DNA of 23,037 nucleotides from NCBI GenBank assembly GCA_019648995.1, contig BLXT01007309.1, positions 3,157,230-3,180,266 of the forward strand, in the 5' to 3' direction. The DNA is from Plakobranchus ocellatus. Its lineage: Eukaryota > Mollusca > Gastropoda > Plakobranchidae. Under the pieces are notes generated by a model. That model was not told the origin of the DNA, did no database searches, and worked only from the letters and a program-made list of their open reading frames with translations. This document shows positions 9,769 through 19,539 of the stretch, piece after piece. The position numbers were made by a program, and so were the translations under genes. How positions within the stretch are numbered: position 1 is the first letter of the stretch; each line of letters opens with the position of its first letter.

Positions 9769-10026
9769 CTAGTCACGGTGCTGCTTGCGAGGAAGCCTCT
9801 CTGTTCTGGGCTGCGGCCCAGAAAAAAACAAAAGGTGCAGGAACCAGAAAAACCCAATGGCACAGAAAGCACACACCACAAGGATGTACTCTGCTTGATT
9901 TTCGTACGGTGTGCCACAGATTGTATACCAGTCTGTGTTGGCTGCTGGGACCTTTTTCACACATTTGAAGTCAAAATAATCTTCATTAAAATTTTCAAGG
10001 CATAAATTCTTGCTCTTCTTCAAGAC
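9769..10026 (-). CDS. Exon 8 of the membrane-protein gene, with stop
   Basis: The acceptor TTTATTTTCAG precedes GTCTTG, and the frame closes at the TAG at 9771-9769. The exon encodes residues 337-421. It continues the hydrophilic loop, with C345, C358, C373 and a NTDWYTICGTPYEN stretch. A strong last membrane segment follows (about 385-405, YILVVCAFCAIGFFWF), then a basic tail TERLPRKQHRD. The tail lacks a classical KKxx endoplasmic-reticulum retrieval signal. No AATAAA is obvious on the minus strand in the first 600 bases after the stop, so the 3' end of the transcript is not placed. Confidence 0.9.
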   Translation of the reverse strand, partial: VLKKSKNLCLENFNEDYFDFKCVKKVPAANTDWYTICGTPYENQAEYILVVCAFCAIGFFWFLHLLFFSGPQPRTERLPRKQHRD

Positions 10027-10638
10027 CTGAAAATAAATAAATGTGACATTTAGCTACTGTACAGAAATGTTTTGGCTCAATGTAACTCTTTTAGTAACTC
10101 TTAGTAACTCTTTTTCAAGTCTAAGGCTTGAAAGGTTTTTTGCGCAAAAAAAGTAAAATAACCTTTCAAAATTCCTGGCAAAAATCTTTAATTCATTAAC
10201 CTAAATACAAAGACCAAAACATAAATTGTAAAAAAAAAAAAGCTTTTATTCTGAAGTAATATCTTCAGTCTCAAACGGCAAAACATCAATAAAATTTATA
10301 TATGCTTCTTACCCTCAGACTACTTATGGCAAACTTTTGGCTAAAATTATTTCACTGCATGCATTTTTTAAACTTTCACATTTTCCCTATTGTTGTTAAG
10401 AAATCTTAAGAATCCAAAAATTGTTTTACCTGTTCTCTGATAGTCTTGTAGAGCCTGCATGTATAATATATAATCTTTTATAGCCTTAAACTTTACTTTT
10501 CTCAGCCTTCAAGCATCAACTCATATTTTTTTAATATTCATTCCAAACAGAAAGTTAAAGTTGCAGCCACATAGCAAGTTACAAAACATGCTATTGATCT
10601 TTTTTTTTTTTAAAATAAAAGTAAAAGACATAGCCTAC
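10027..10638 (-). other. Intron 7 of the membrane-protein gene
   Basis: 612 nt between GTAGGC and TTATTTTCAG, A-rich, with a small triplication of TTAGTAACTCTT-like words at 10086-10112. Nothing else is seen. Confidence 0.65.
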
Positions 10639-10793
10639 CTGCCCAAATGGTGTCAGAACTTTAACAGGAACGTTGCACTTTCCAATCTGTTGATGACGGC
10701 CGACTGATCTAACTGCCTGAGGCTTAGCAGTGAACACCAAGTACACGTAGAAAGAGTAATGCAAAAATACTGCCAGGAAAATGGCACCAAAGT
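10639..10793 (-). CDS. Exon 7 of the membrane-protein gene
   Basis: The acceptor TTAATTTCAG precedes ACTTTGG, and the donor is GCAG|GTAGGC. The 155 nt run from phase 1 to phase 0 and encode residues 285-336. They give a membrane segment FGAIFLAVFLHYSFYVYLVF, then the start of a hydrophilic loop rich in Lys, Arg and Gln with C324. GC content is clearly above that of the flanking introns. Confidence 0.88.
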
Positions 10794-11665
10794 CTGAAAT
10801 TAAAATCCAAAATCATTTTCTTTGTACTTTTTCAAAAACCTCTTATTCATGAAAATTTTAAAAGGGTGGGGAGGAAATGTTATTCATAGATTTGTTTAAA
10901 ACTTTTTTTTTTCCTCTCCTTTTTTCTTGGAAGTCTTGTTCTTCAACATTCTTAAAAGTTAATTTCTCATATAGACTTGTCACACTTACAAAATCCTGGC
11001 ATTCCATTCAACTTTTTTTATTCTGAATTATTTAGATAAGGGATTTCTTGACCAGATTGAAAATCTTCTGGGAACCACAAATGATTTTGGTAGAGTAGCC
11101 AGTTCTAAAATTTATAAAAAAAGAAAGATTAAAAGGTTTGCTGCACTTGGCAGGCACAAAATGATTACTTATTGGACATGGGGGAAAAGGAGAGAAAAAG
11201 AAAGCATCATTCATTCCTCTTTGCCACCAAGGGAGTATCTAATTTTTAAAAATGGATAAAAGTGACTAAACATAATAAATCAAGCGGTGTCACCATAACA
11301 TGAGACATGCAGCAAAAAACTGCATTGAAAAAAAAGTATGTGTTAAATAAGTCTTCGAGAACTCAATCTCCGATATGCTCAAACTTTGTCATAAAGGGTA
11401 TGCTAGAATCTCCTAATGAAATGTTCTGAAAAAAAAACATATTTACAATATTTGCTCCTGCAGCAAAAATCAGAAATGTAGTTTTTTTTTCTCGCTTCAA
11501 CATCTTTGATGAGTACCTTAGTCTAAATGGATATCACAATACCTGTGTGTTAATGTATTGAGAGGCAACAAGATTATGGCTAATTTTAATTAAAACAGTA
11601 TAATTGTTTTAATAGAGTAATTCTTGACAGTCTGATGTAAGAAACAAAGGGAGGCTCATCCATAC
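10794..11665 (-). other. Intron 6 of the membrane-protein gene
   Basis: 872 nt between GTATGG and AATTTCAG. A 60-codon frame at 11214-11032 is not supported by splice sites or similarity. Confidence 0.65.
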
Positions 11666-11874
11666 TTGAAGAGGAAAGTCTGGCTGATTCGTATGGTGTT
11701 CTGTCAGCACTCCATACAATCAAAGCATAGACCGCCAGCAACAGCAGAACACACACTTCTGAGTGGATGCCGAGAGTGTCATGAAGAGGATGGTAAACAG
11801 GAACAAACTGCAGGATACCCAGCGGCATAGCAAACAGCCCCGTAAGGATGAGGATAGGAAGCTCACAGAAAAAT
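11666..11874 (-). CDS. Exon 6 of the membrane-protein gene
   Basis: The acceptor TTAATTCATAG precedes ATTTTTC, and the donor is TCAA|GTATGG. The 209 nt enter in phase 2, leave in phase 1 and encode residues 216-284. The exon holds two membrane segments (about 216-242 and 256-270) separated by a loop HPLHDTLGIHSE with three histidines. It ends in a serine-rich stretch ARLSSS. The open frame reads on into the intron, but the next exon joins cleanly only through the GTATGG donor. Confidence 0.87.
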
Positions 11875-13029
11875 CTATGAATTAAGAAAAAGATTCACAA
11901 TTAATATAAACATGTTTAAGTGAGAAAAAAACAATCCAGAAATGTTACAATCTATATCTGGTTGTATTGAACTGAATATTAAAAAAAAATGTTTTTTTTT
12001 CTGGTAAAAGAAAATTTAAACATAAATTTTATCTCAGCACACAATTAATATGAGTTTATCAAATGTTCACCATTGCACGGATCAAATAATGGAGGTTAAG
12101 GTTGTATCAATGACTTAAAAATGTTCTAAATAGGACTTGTGAGTTGGGACTGGTTTTAAGATATGGGGGATCTGGATTACTCTTACCTGCAGAAAAAAAA
12201 AAATGAAAAAACAACAACAAAAAACTACTTTGTTGAGGCAACTGATATAATTTATTTTGACACTTGCATACAAATTAGACCTTTGATATATTCCTGTAAA
12301 AATGTAATTAGCTTTTACCTTAATGCCAAAAAAATAAAAGAAAGAGAGAGCAACAAATGAAGAAAACCCTAAGTCAAGTATTTAACCATGTTGCTTTTAA
12401 AAGCTTCAATGAGTTTGCAAAATAGGGAAAACGCTAAAGAACACCACACCATAATACTATTGTTGTCTTATATCTTCTATAGTTGTACATGTGATCGATT
12501 AAATCAAAATAAAGGCAAAATAAAATACAAATGTAACTTTATAATATGCTATTTTACATTCATTATACGATAATTTGGTTTTTTATCATATCTCCATCGC
12601 TTTATACCTGAGCAATGCCCAATGTATTAAAAAGTGTCAAATTTACTTCATAGTAACAAGTTTTGTTGACAAAGAATATCACTCTTCCAATAATTGTGGA
12701 AAAAAAAACCAACTGACGAATGGCTTGAACTGAACCTGACTGAATCATTAGTTGTAAATATTTTCCTGACATTTTTTTTTGGCAAATTTTACAGTGGTGA
12801 AAACAGAATAAGCTGACTTGATTCTACCAAGGCAAAACTGATATTGCTTTTCTTAGAAAGCCTGAAAAACAACTTAGAGAATAAGGACTACATCACACAC
12901 AGTGCAACAATTATGTAATATTTATGAAGAGGCTATTTACAAAGTATCTTACAATTAATTTGCAATGTGTGGTGTGCATATAGATGTATGTATACTTTGG
13001 GATAATACCACACACATACCAATACTTAC
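11875..13029 (-). other. Intron 5 of the membrane-protein gene
   Basis: 1.15 kb between GTAAGT and ATTCATAG. Low-complexity A-rich frames on the plus strand (12163-12573) are not coding. Confidence 0.65.
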
Positions 13030-13252
13030 CCACAACTTTGATATTTGAGTCCAGGACGGCACATCAGTTTGCGGAGGCCAAAGAACAAGAAAGTGAAAGA
13101 GGAGGCAAATGTAGCATGGAAGTAATAAGACGTCCATGGCACCCAGTAGTGGCGGTCAAAGATGTTAGGGTCATCATCGTGCCAAGTCCACCACAACAGC
13201 TTCACGCCCATGATATCAAACGGAACATCAATCAACACCACTGACAGTCCAA
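13030..13252 (-). CDS. Exon 5 of the membrane-protein gene (signature exon)
   Basis: The acceptor CTTTTTACAG precedes TTGGAC, and the donor is GTGG|GTAAGT. The 223 nt enter in phase 1, leave in phase 2 and encode residues 141-215. This is the most characteristic part of the protein: GLSVVLIDVPFDIMG with D149 and D153, then WWTWHDDDPN, FDRHYWVPWTSYYFH, and a membrane segment FASSFTFLFFGL. The density of Trp, His, Asp and Tyr next to helices is typical of a conserved functional core. A plus-strand open frame (12984-13244) overlaps it antisense and is not a gene. Confidence 0.92.
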
Positions 13253-15140
13253 CTGTAAAAAGATCAGATATTGTAGCATTAGAAGTTTAATCAAAACTAT
13301 TCCATTAAGCTTAAGACGGTAAAGAAAACAAAGAACATGAATGAAATGACTAAAGAAAATGAAAATAGTCTTGAAAGTCCTATCCAATTAGATCTATAAA
13401 GCTTTTTAAGGCAACACAGGGTTTCAAGTATAATTAAACCACAACATTAATATATTTTTTTGCAAGTCATGGTGTACTGCACATAATAAAATTTATGCAT
13501 GAAGATAAGGATTGGAGAATAAATTATTTATTAATATAACAACTCATATAAAATGAAAAGTGATGTGGTTTCAATGCTTTTAAACTGGAATTAAAAACTA
13601 ATATCTTTCAACTGAGTAAACCATATAATTTTGCTAGCCAAATTGCTGCATACTGAATGCATTTCAAAGCCTTACAAAACAGAAAGTTTAAAAAAAAAAT
13701 TATTTTCATTTTAACTTAATATAAAATTTACTACAGCTAAAGGGCTGTTCCAAGCCAACATAAATTTTCTTCAAGGAAAAATTTATCAAGATTGACAAGA
13801 CATCATTACAGATATGACTTCTCAACATTGACGTTTATCCTAAAAAATTAACCTATAAACTTATAAAGTATAATCACTGAACAGAGCTGAGAGTCATTTG
13901 CTCTGAAACACACTTTGAACAAGGAATTTCACAAGTAAAAAGGTGAACGCCAATGAGGAGATAAGCAGATAAAACAAACCCAATCTTTACTAATCTCTCC
14001 AAATTTTTCAAAGGAAACGAGATGGGAAAAAAAAAGGAAAAACATGACTGCAATAAGAGTACAGATAGAGCTTCAGGTGACTTCATATGTCAGAGATTTT
14101 TCCCATGCAGGGTTCTAAAAGAAGTATATTGATGTCACCGCAGGTGTCCAACTGGCATGACAAAATGGGTTTACTTCATTTAGCCTCTTAACTTTAAAAT
14201 GAACACAGCAATGGCCGACTCAATTGTGCTTTTAAAATTTTTGCTTGTAGTGCTTGCATTTATGGACTTGATGATGAATGTTGATGGAGAGGCTCTTTTT
14301 TTACTTTAAAGCTTCCTTCTGACCAGCGGAGTTTACAGCCTTTCTCAGGACACATCCTCTATATTTTTCAAGAGACTAGCCCTATTGAGGCATGTTGCAA
14401 AGAAAGTCTTGAAAAAAATAGTTTTAAGAAATTTTTCCTCCTATTGAATGCTCAAAGAACACAACAACAAAAGAATAGCAAAAAACTTGTACAGAATAAA
14501 CATATCTTTTCATAGTTTTCACATTAAATCTAAGAAAAAAATTTACAATAGGTGGGCAATTTGTATGGCAACTTGAAGAAATCCTTCATAACTTGCCAGA
14601 TATGCATGTTGGATTTTTTATTCCCCTACATTCTCTATTTTGGTACGTTATGGAATTTAAATTTTTTTGATAACTTAAGTACTTTAGGGGAAAATCATGT
14701 TAAAGCAAAATCAAATATCACAAGAGCCTTGCACTAAAATAATGCCAGTGAATTCCAGCAGATTTTCTCTGATTACATTACATTATAGTCAAATGTAATT
14801 TGTCAAAAGCAGCATTTGACACATCTGGACAGGTTTCACACTTATATTGCCCTTTCAATTTATCTAACAATTTAGCCTAAAAAGGGCATAATAAAATACT
14901 GACAGAAGTTAGCTACTAATTGCCCATAAAGGACAAAGACACACAAGTTCAGATTTGAATGTACATTTTAATCAAGTTTTGAAAATTTGAAATCCGATAT
15001 TGTTGATTCACATCTAAATTATGACTGATTTTATTACTTGTATGAATTTTCAGATAAATGGTCCAGCTCATTTCATTACAATGATCAAAAGCTATTAGTC
15101 AAGTCAATAAACAAAACCCATTTAAAGGTCATTAACAAGA

Positions 15141-15208
15141 ATATATATATATATATATATATATATAGTAAATATACATATATATATATAATATATATTA
15201 TATATATG
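15141..15208. repeat. (TA)n microsatellite
   Basis: Almost uninterrupted TA dinucleotides at 15141-15166, then imperfect TA-rich sequence to 15208. It is likely to vary in length between individuals. Confidence 0.95.
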
Positions 15209-15958
15209 TGGATGCTATTGGGGGCTTATGAAAATTACGATTTATGACATGTATTATAAGTTATGACTAATTATCGTGATAGCATAATAACAAAAACAGG
15301 ATGTAATGAGTTATTGCAATGAAGGGCACTAATATTATAATATACTAGAACATTGATTAAATATACAATATTCTGTTTAGTCTGTCCACTAATATGGCAT
15401 AGGATATACATTAAAAGTCTACAGTATGATTAGATAGGGGACTAGTGTTATATGACATTAAAGATAAAATGGTAAAGCCATCACAAATAAGTTTTTTGCG
15501 AGGAATTTGATAAAAAGAAACAAAAAAAAAGGAATGGGATTTAACCCTATAATATGAAAAAAAAAAATTTTTTTTAAATGGCTGTCAGTTGATATAGGTA
15601 TTTATATGCAACACATACAAACTAAACAGATACAGAAAAATAGAGTTGAATTAAAAAATTTGAGGTGAACAAGTTAATCTTACCAAGCAAGAACAATTTG
15701 GATACACAACAGCATGTTGTGTTTTGCTGAAAAAAAATCAGACTTGGACAGCTTAACCACTGTAGCTGATGATTTCCAAAAAGACACATGCAATGCAGAT
15801 GACTTAATAGTATATGTAATTAGGCAGCTTCAGATATTGCTATGTTGAACAATTCCAAAACATCCACATCCACTGACACAGATACAAAAAAAAAGGAAAT
15901 TTGTTAGCGATTAAAATGTACTGGCCCGAAGGTGTAATCGTTTTTCAGCCTCTACATT

Positions 15959-16172
15959 GACTTGACAAAAGAGCTAAAAAAGGATGGCTATGAAGCTAAG
16001 GTAATGCCAGTAGAGATTGGCGCCAGAGGATTTGTGGGTTCTTCAGCCTATGGTCTTCTCCATATGTGGGAATAAGAGAACAAAAGCACTAAGACTACTA
16101 GCCGAAACAGCTGAGAACAGTTCTCGCTGGATATGGAGCAGAAGGAATGAAAGTTTGCTTCATAAGGATTAA
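15959..16172 (+). mobile_element. Broken C-terminus of a non-LTR-type retrotransposon ORF
   Basis: The plus strand from 15959 encodes DLTKELKKDGYEAKVMPVEI followed by GARGFVGSSAYGLLHMW. A frameshift and stop follow near 16070-16075. The frame is then recovered as LRLLAETAENSSRWIWSRRN to a TAA at 16170-16172. The order V-E-x-G-x-R-G-F, then a helix, then A-E-x-A-x-x-S-x-W-x-W-x-R-R is one I associate with the end of reverse-transcriptase ORFs in invertebrate retroelements (from memory). No RT catalytic motif is present, so this is a 5'-truncated dead copy. It is antisense to the host gene. Confidence 0.6.
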
Positions 16173-16190
16173 AAATCCCTTATAACAGGG

Positions 16191-16450
16191 CATCTAGTTG
16201 GCCGAAGTGGTTAGATGCCAGGTTTGTAACCAGATGTATGCGAATTCGAATCCATGGCAAGCAACCCAGGAGGAAGGAAAAAAAAGTTGATAGCAGGTCG
16301 GCATCTGGGAGTCTGACCTAGATGTGGCCCGGACCCCTTAGAGTGTCAGGAGTTACAGGGCCGAAACACGCTTTTGAGGGGGGTTTCTGAAGACTCCCTG
16401 CTACCTAGCTCCCCAAGAGTTTCTTACTACTATGACTTGTAATCAACAAG
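16191..16450 (+). mobile_element. SINE-like element with tRNA-derived head
   Basis: CTAGTTGGCCGAAGTGGTTAG (16194-16214) resembles an A box and D-arm of Ser/Leu-type tRNAs, and ATTCGAATCC (16244-16253) a B box (GWTCRANNC). They are about 35 bases apart. An A-rich stretch follows at 16272-16286, then a GC-rich body with GGCCCGGACCCCTTAGAG and GAAGACTCCCTGC to about 16450. It starts only 19 bases after the stop of the retrotransposon fragment, in the same orientation. It may be a SINE with its own promoter, or the 3' tail of that element. The coordinates of the far end are approximate. Confidence 0.55.
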
Positions 16451-16641
16451 TGTCTTGTTTTGGGAGGGGCATTTTGTAAGCTGACACAGTAAATTAAGTT
16501 ACTTTGAATCTTTCACACCCGCTTCAATCTGATAACTGTAAAAGCACAACTGGTTATTTTTCACAAAGGAGGATTCAACAGAAAAATAAAAACTTTCTTT
16601 TCATTGTTTGATGATGTATATGACTTAAGTGGTAAAATCAC

Positions 16642-16716
16642 CTGCAAAGGGCTCTGCCCACCACCTGAGATTCATGTGGGAAACGGCAACACAGGCTGTG
16701 TAGATGAATACTGGAT
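16642..16716 (-). CDS. Exon 4 of the membrane-protein gene (short, hidden)
   Basis: This 75-nt exon has the acceptor TTTTCTCACAG before ATCCAG and the donor GCAG|GTGATT. It enters and leaves in phase 1. It encodes PVFIYTACVAVSHMNL followed by RWWAEPFA, residues 116-140. This completes a membrane segment with the end of exon 3 and begins the next one with exon 5. Without it the phases of exons 3 and 5 still match, so automatic prediction could skip it, or it could be an optional cassette exon. The plus strand over the same bases has an open, cysteine-containing frame (16508-16790) that is only its shadow. Confidence 0.87.
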
Positions 16717-17704
16717 CTGTGAGAAAACAAAAGGTAAGTGTCACTCCTTTCTGCTCTTTCAAGAGAAAAGAATACAGGAATTAAAAAAATAAAATCAATA
16801 CCATTACCAAAGAGGGCGATTCAAAATCCATTGAAATTGCATGTCTGCTATGATTATACTTTAATAAAAATGACTTGTGCTCAAACTCAAAAAGAAATCT
16901 CACTTCTTCATAGTATTATACTCTTTCTAGGTCATGCATCCTATCATTTGCTAGCAGTTGGAGTCAGAAATCAATTTATCTAAAACTTAAAAAGCCTGGA
17001 TTAATCCTCAAAAAGAAAAACATTTTCCAAAAAACATGTACAGATTACTCCTCTGTATAATTTCCATTTCTTTTCCTGCCCAAAAAATATGAAATAAAAT
17101 TTTTCCTAAAAGATACAAAAACAATATATTTAAAAAGTAGCTGAACAAACTCATAGATTGTACAAATAATGCATTTATTAACTACACCCCCCACACCCCA
17201 AAGGTCACTTTACATTGTTAAAATTGAGATTTCTGAGAGTCAATACAAGTTTTCAGTAATGAGCATTTAAATTTTAAATTTTTCATCCTTAGAATCACTT
17301 ACAAATAAAACTTATTGATAGTTCTATATAATTATCTAAGCCCTATTGCATTTGCACTAAAGGTAAACTGATAATAAAATGCACATAAGATGTTTATGGG
17401 CAAAACAAACATTTGAAATTTGAAATTGTAAATGCATGACAAAAGCTAGCATCATTTCCAGTCTTAACATTTTGGTAGCAAGCGCTGTATTTGGATATTC
17501 ACCACAATGGGCATAAACATCAAAGAAGTCTTATTGATATCAAACACAAGGCGCTCAATTTTATGATGAAAAGCAATATCTGCTGTCTGCATAAGCGATT
17601 TGGACCTAATAAATGAGTCCATTCGTTTTATTCAAGGACATAAACATTTTAATTCACTTTTGATTTTCACTGTCACTCAGGATTTAAAGCATGAGGCAAC
17701 TTAC
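16717..17704 (-). other. Intron 3 of the membrane-protein gene
   Basis: Nearly 1 kb. A minus-strand open frame of about 52 codons at roughly 17625-17465 (starting MDSFIRSKSL) is not bounded by fitting splice sites and is unrecognised. Otherwise A-rich intron sequence. Confidence 0.6.
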
Positions 17705-17872
17705 AAAGAACTACAATGTGTAACGGCAAACGCTGACCAAGGAACATGACCATCGACTGTGCATGCCAAAAGTTGTCTATGTCAGGAACAAAGTAGCTGA
17801 GGGCTTCAACCGTTAAACCATGAGCAACAGTAGCAAACCACAACCAGCGAAATCTACCACCGTTTTTCATAG
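17705..17872 (-). CDS. Exon 3 of the membrane-protein gene
   Basis: The acceptor CTTTCCTCAG precedes CTATG, and the donor is CTTT|GTAAGT. The 168 nt run from phase 1 to phase 1 and encode residues 60-115. They hold the second membrane segment with H77, G78 and E82, then a polar turn VPDIDNFWHAQ (residues 88-98), then a third segment ending LPLHIVVL. Charged and aromatic residues inside otherwise greasy helices suggest a buried polar site rather than a simple anchor. The open frame continues into both flanking introns, so boundaries were set by splice sites and by continuity with the neighbouring exons. Confidence 0.88.
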
Positions 17873-18216
17873 CTGAGGAAAGACAGTGCAGCACAGGCAT
17901 TGTGAAATAATATGAGACAGGGGATGCATTACCTGACTGGTGACTGTTGCTATGCACATCTGCTCCTCCTCCTTTTCCTTCAACTCACCCCGCCCCCCTA
18001 TTGCTTTCAACTTTCACATCCCTCATTTGGAAAAGCCTAAGATCACCTTTAGTGGACAGGCTACATAATGCATACAATTAAAGATGATTATAATAAGGTA
18101 CCAAAGCAGTCCAAACATATATATGTTTTTAATTAATTCACTGAGAAAAACTAAGGCTTTTCTTTCTTTTTTTTTTTCCATGAGTAAGAAAAAACTGAAA
18201 TCAAGGTCATACATAC

Positions 18217-18331
18217 CATGGAAAAAGGTCAAAAATGCCAGAATATAAATCACCAATTCAAGATACAAATAGGTTGAGTGCTTTTTTAATATGTCCTCAG
18301 GCTTGCGGAACTTGACCCACCATTCTAATTC
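18217..18331 (-). CDS. Exon 2 of the membrane-protein gene
   Basis: The acceptor GGCTTCAG precedes GAATTAG, and the donor is CATG|GTATGT. The 115 nt enter in phase 0 and leave in phase 1. They encode residues 22-59. This part has an amphipathic start (ELEWWVKFRKPEDI), then the first membrane segment at about 44-59 (YLELVIYILAFLTFF). The 344-nt intron that follows is the shortest in the gene. Confidence 0.87.
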
Positions 18332-19434
18332 CTGAAGCCAAAAACAAAAAAAAATATGACAGATGGATAAGAATAGGCTTGGTCATTACAACACAGCAAA
18401 TTTACAAAAGAATAAGGAAGCAAAAAAACAAAGAAGATTTTAATGATTTCAAATAACTGAGTTCATATTCCCGTCCAATAAGACCCAAAAGATGCACAAA
18501 TCAAATGAACATATTTTATATTATTTACAATCTCCAATTTAATACAACTGGCTTGAAGGTACATGGTTTAGAAAAAACTTTTTGAAAGTAATCCTGTAAA
18601 AAATCCACTATATACAATCAATTATGACACAAGAACACGTAGACTATTTGCAAATAGTAATACCAATAAGTGTCGCTGAATGACCTTTGAATAGAAACCA
18701 GCCAAAAACTAAATCACCTATCTTCAGGGCAGAGCTAAACCAAATATTGAAATAATTTGAAGAGTATATACAATAACTCAGTAAAACAGAAAAAAAAGAA
18801 AACAAAACTTACAAGATAAATATATACCAAAATAATATAGATAGATCTTTAAAGAAAAACTTGATCTGAAGATGTGGAAAGAAAGTGAATGAGGCTCATT
18901 AACCAACTATAAGTTCCTTAAATAAACATTGACATAAAAATCTTGACTGGAAAGATGAAGGTTATCAAGGATCAGAACTTCACATCATATGACTCAAAAT
19001 ATTCTATAAGACCCACATAACTGTGAAAGATAAAAAATATATCATATAATAAGTATGTAAATAAAAAAATCATGAATAATTTGTTAACCCTATTACTGTC
19101 AGTGGTAAAATTTGTGGCCTGTGAGGGTTTATTTTCTTAATATGATTGCAATGTTCAATATACACTAAATTGAATAATCTGTTTTGACCTTGGAAAATAT
19201 TTTACATAATGGCCAAATTGGTCCACAGATGCTGGATTAGATTATTGTGTAGCAAATGATTCTAAAAAATACAGTACAAATTCCCAGATTTTCTTATGTA
19301 TCCAAAATTTTTTTCAAGAAAATCACAGACAGATTTATTGAAACCATAATGGGTATCTATATATTTGTCACTGAAATTATTTCACGTAACCATCTTAATA
19401 AAAACAATATTTTTTTTTCTTTTTCTGTTCTAAC
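18332..19434 (-). other. Intron 1 (coding) of the membrane-protein gene
   Basis: 1.1 kb of A-rich plus-strand sequence between GTTAGA and GGCTTCAG. No other feature is seen. Confidence 0.65.
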
Positions 19435-19539
19435 CTTCTCATTCTTGGGCAACAACTTTGTGATGGTTTCCTGGAGCTGTTTGACATATGCTGCCATTGT
19501 TGGTCGTTAATCTTCAGCTTCAATTATATTCATATGTAT
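19435..19539 (-). CDS. Exon 1 of the membrane-protein gene (5' UTR plus start codon)
   Basis: The acceptor TTTTACAG ends at 19540, so 19539-19498 is 5' UTR and at least one further untranslated exon should lie upstream. The start codon is at 19497-19495, in the context ACAATGGC. An in-frame TAA four codons upstream fixes it as the first possible start. The 21 codons begin MAAYVKQLQ and end KNEK. They are hydrophilic and helical with no signal peptide, so the N-terminus probably stays cytosolic. The donor is GTTAGA, weaker than the others in this gene, and leaves phase 0. Confidence 0.8.

Larger units (their letters stand above)
13253..16641 (-). other. Intron 4 of the membrane-protein gene (3.4 kb)
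   Basis: This is the longest intron of the gene. It holds the TA microsatellite, the retrotransposon fragment and the tRNA-like SINE head listed separately. A good acceptor/donor pair on the minus strand near 15725-15683 brackets 43 nt, but its phases do not fit the gene. Confidence 0.8.
9769..19539 (-). other. Gene (spliced): multi-pass membrane protein, 421 aa, 8 coding exons
   Basis: This is the only secure gene in the window. Coding exons in order are 19497-19435, 18331-18217, 17872-17705, 16716-16642, 13252-13030, 11874-11666, 10793-10639 and 10026-9769, totalling 1266 nt. All introns are GT-AG and all phases agree (0,1,1,1,2,1,0). Hydrophobic segments lie near residues 44-59, 67-87, 92-105, 108-128, 138-160, 184-201, 216-242, 256-270, 286-305 and 385-405, so eight to ten membrane passes. 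Polar landmarks inside or beside them are H77-G78 with E82, F94-W95-H96, P109-L110-H111, D149 with D153, W162-T-W-H-D166, D173-R-H-Y-W177 and V178-P-W180. A loop at about 306-383 has cysteines 324, 345, 358 and 373, which could form disulfides. The tail after 406 is short and basic. No known enzyme or transporter was recognised. I recall an uncharacterised conserved family of this kind, possibly DUF7802, but could not check. Its role is unknown. Confidence 0.88.

Noticed and set aside
9756..10005. Two plus-strand frames and one other minus-strand frame over exon 8
   Set aside because: They are shadows. Only the minus-strand frame ending at 9769 continues the spliced protein.
12984..13244. 86-codon plus-strand open frame
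   Set aside because: Entirely antisense to exon 5 of the membrane-protein gene. The minus strand has the splice sites and the membrane-protein character.
15683..15725. Candidate extra minus-strand exon of 43 nt in intron 4
   Set aside because: It has a good TTTTTTTTCAG acceptor and GTAAGA donor, but 43 nt breaks the 1-to-1 phase needed between exons 4 and 5. At best a rare or poison exon.
17465..17625. About 52-codon minus-strand frame starting MDSFIRSKSL in intron 3
   Set aside because: No acceptor/donor pair fits the gene's phases, and the text matches no family known to me.
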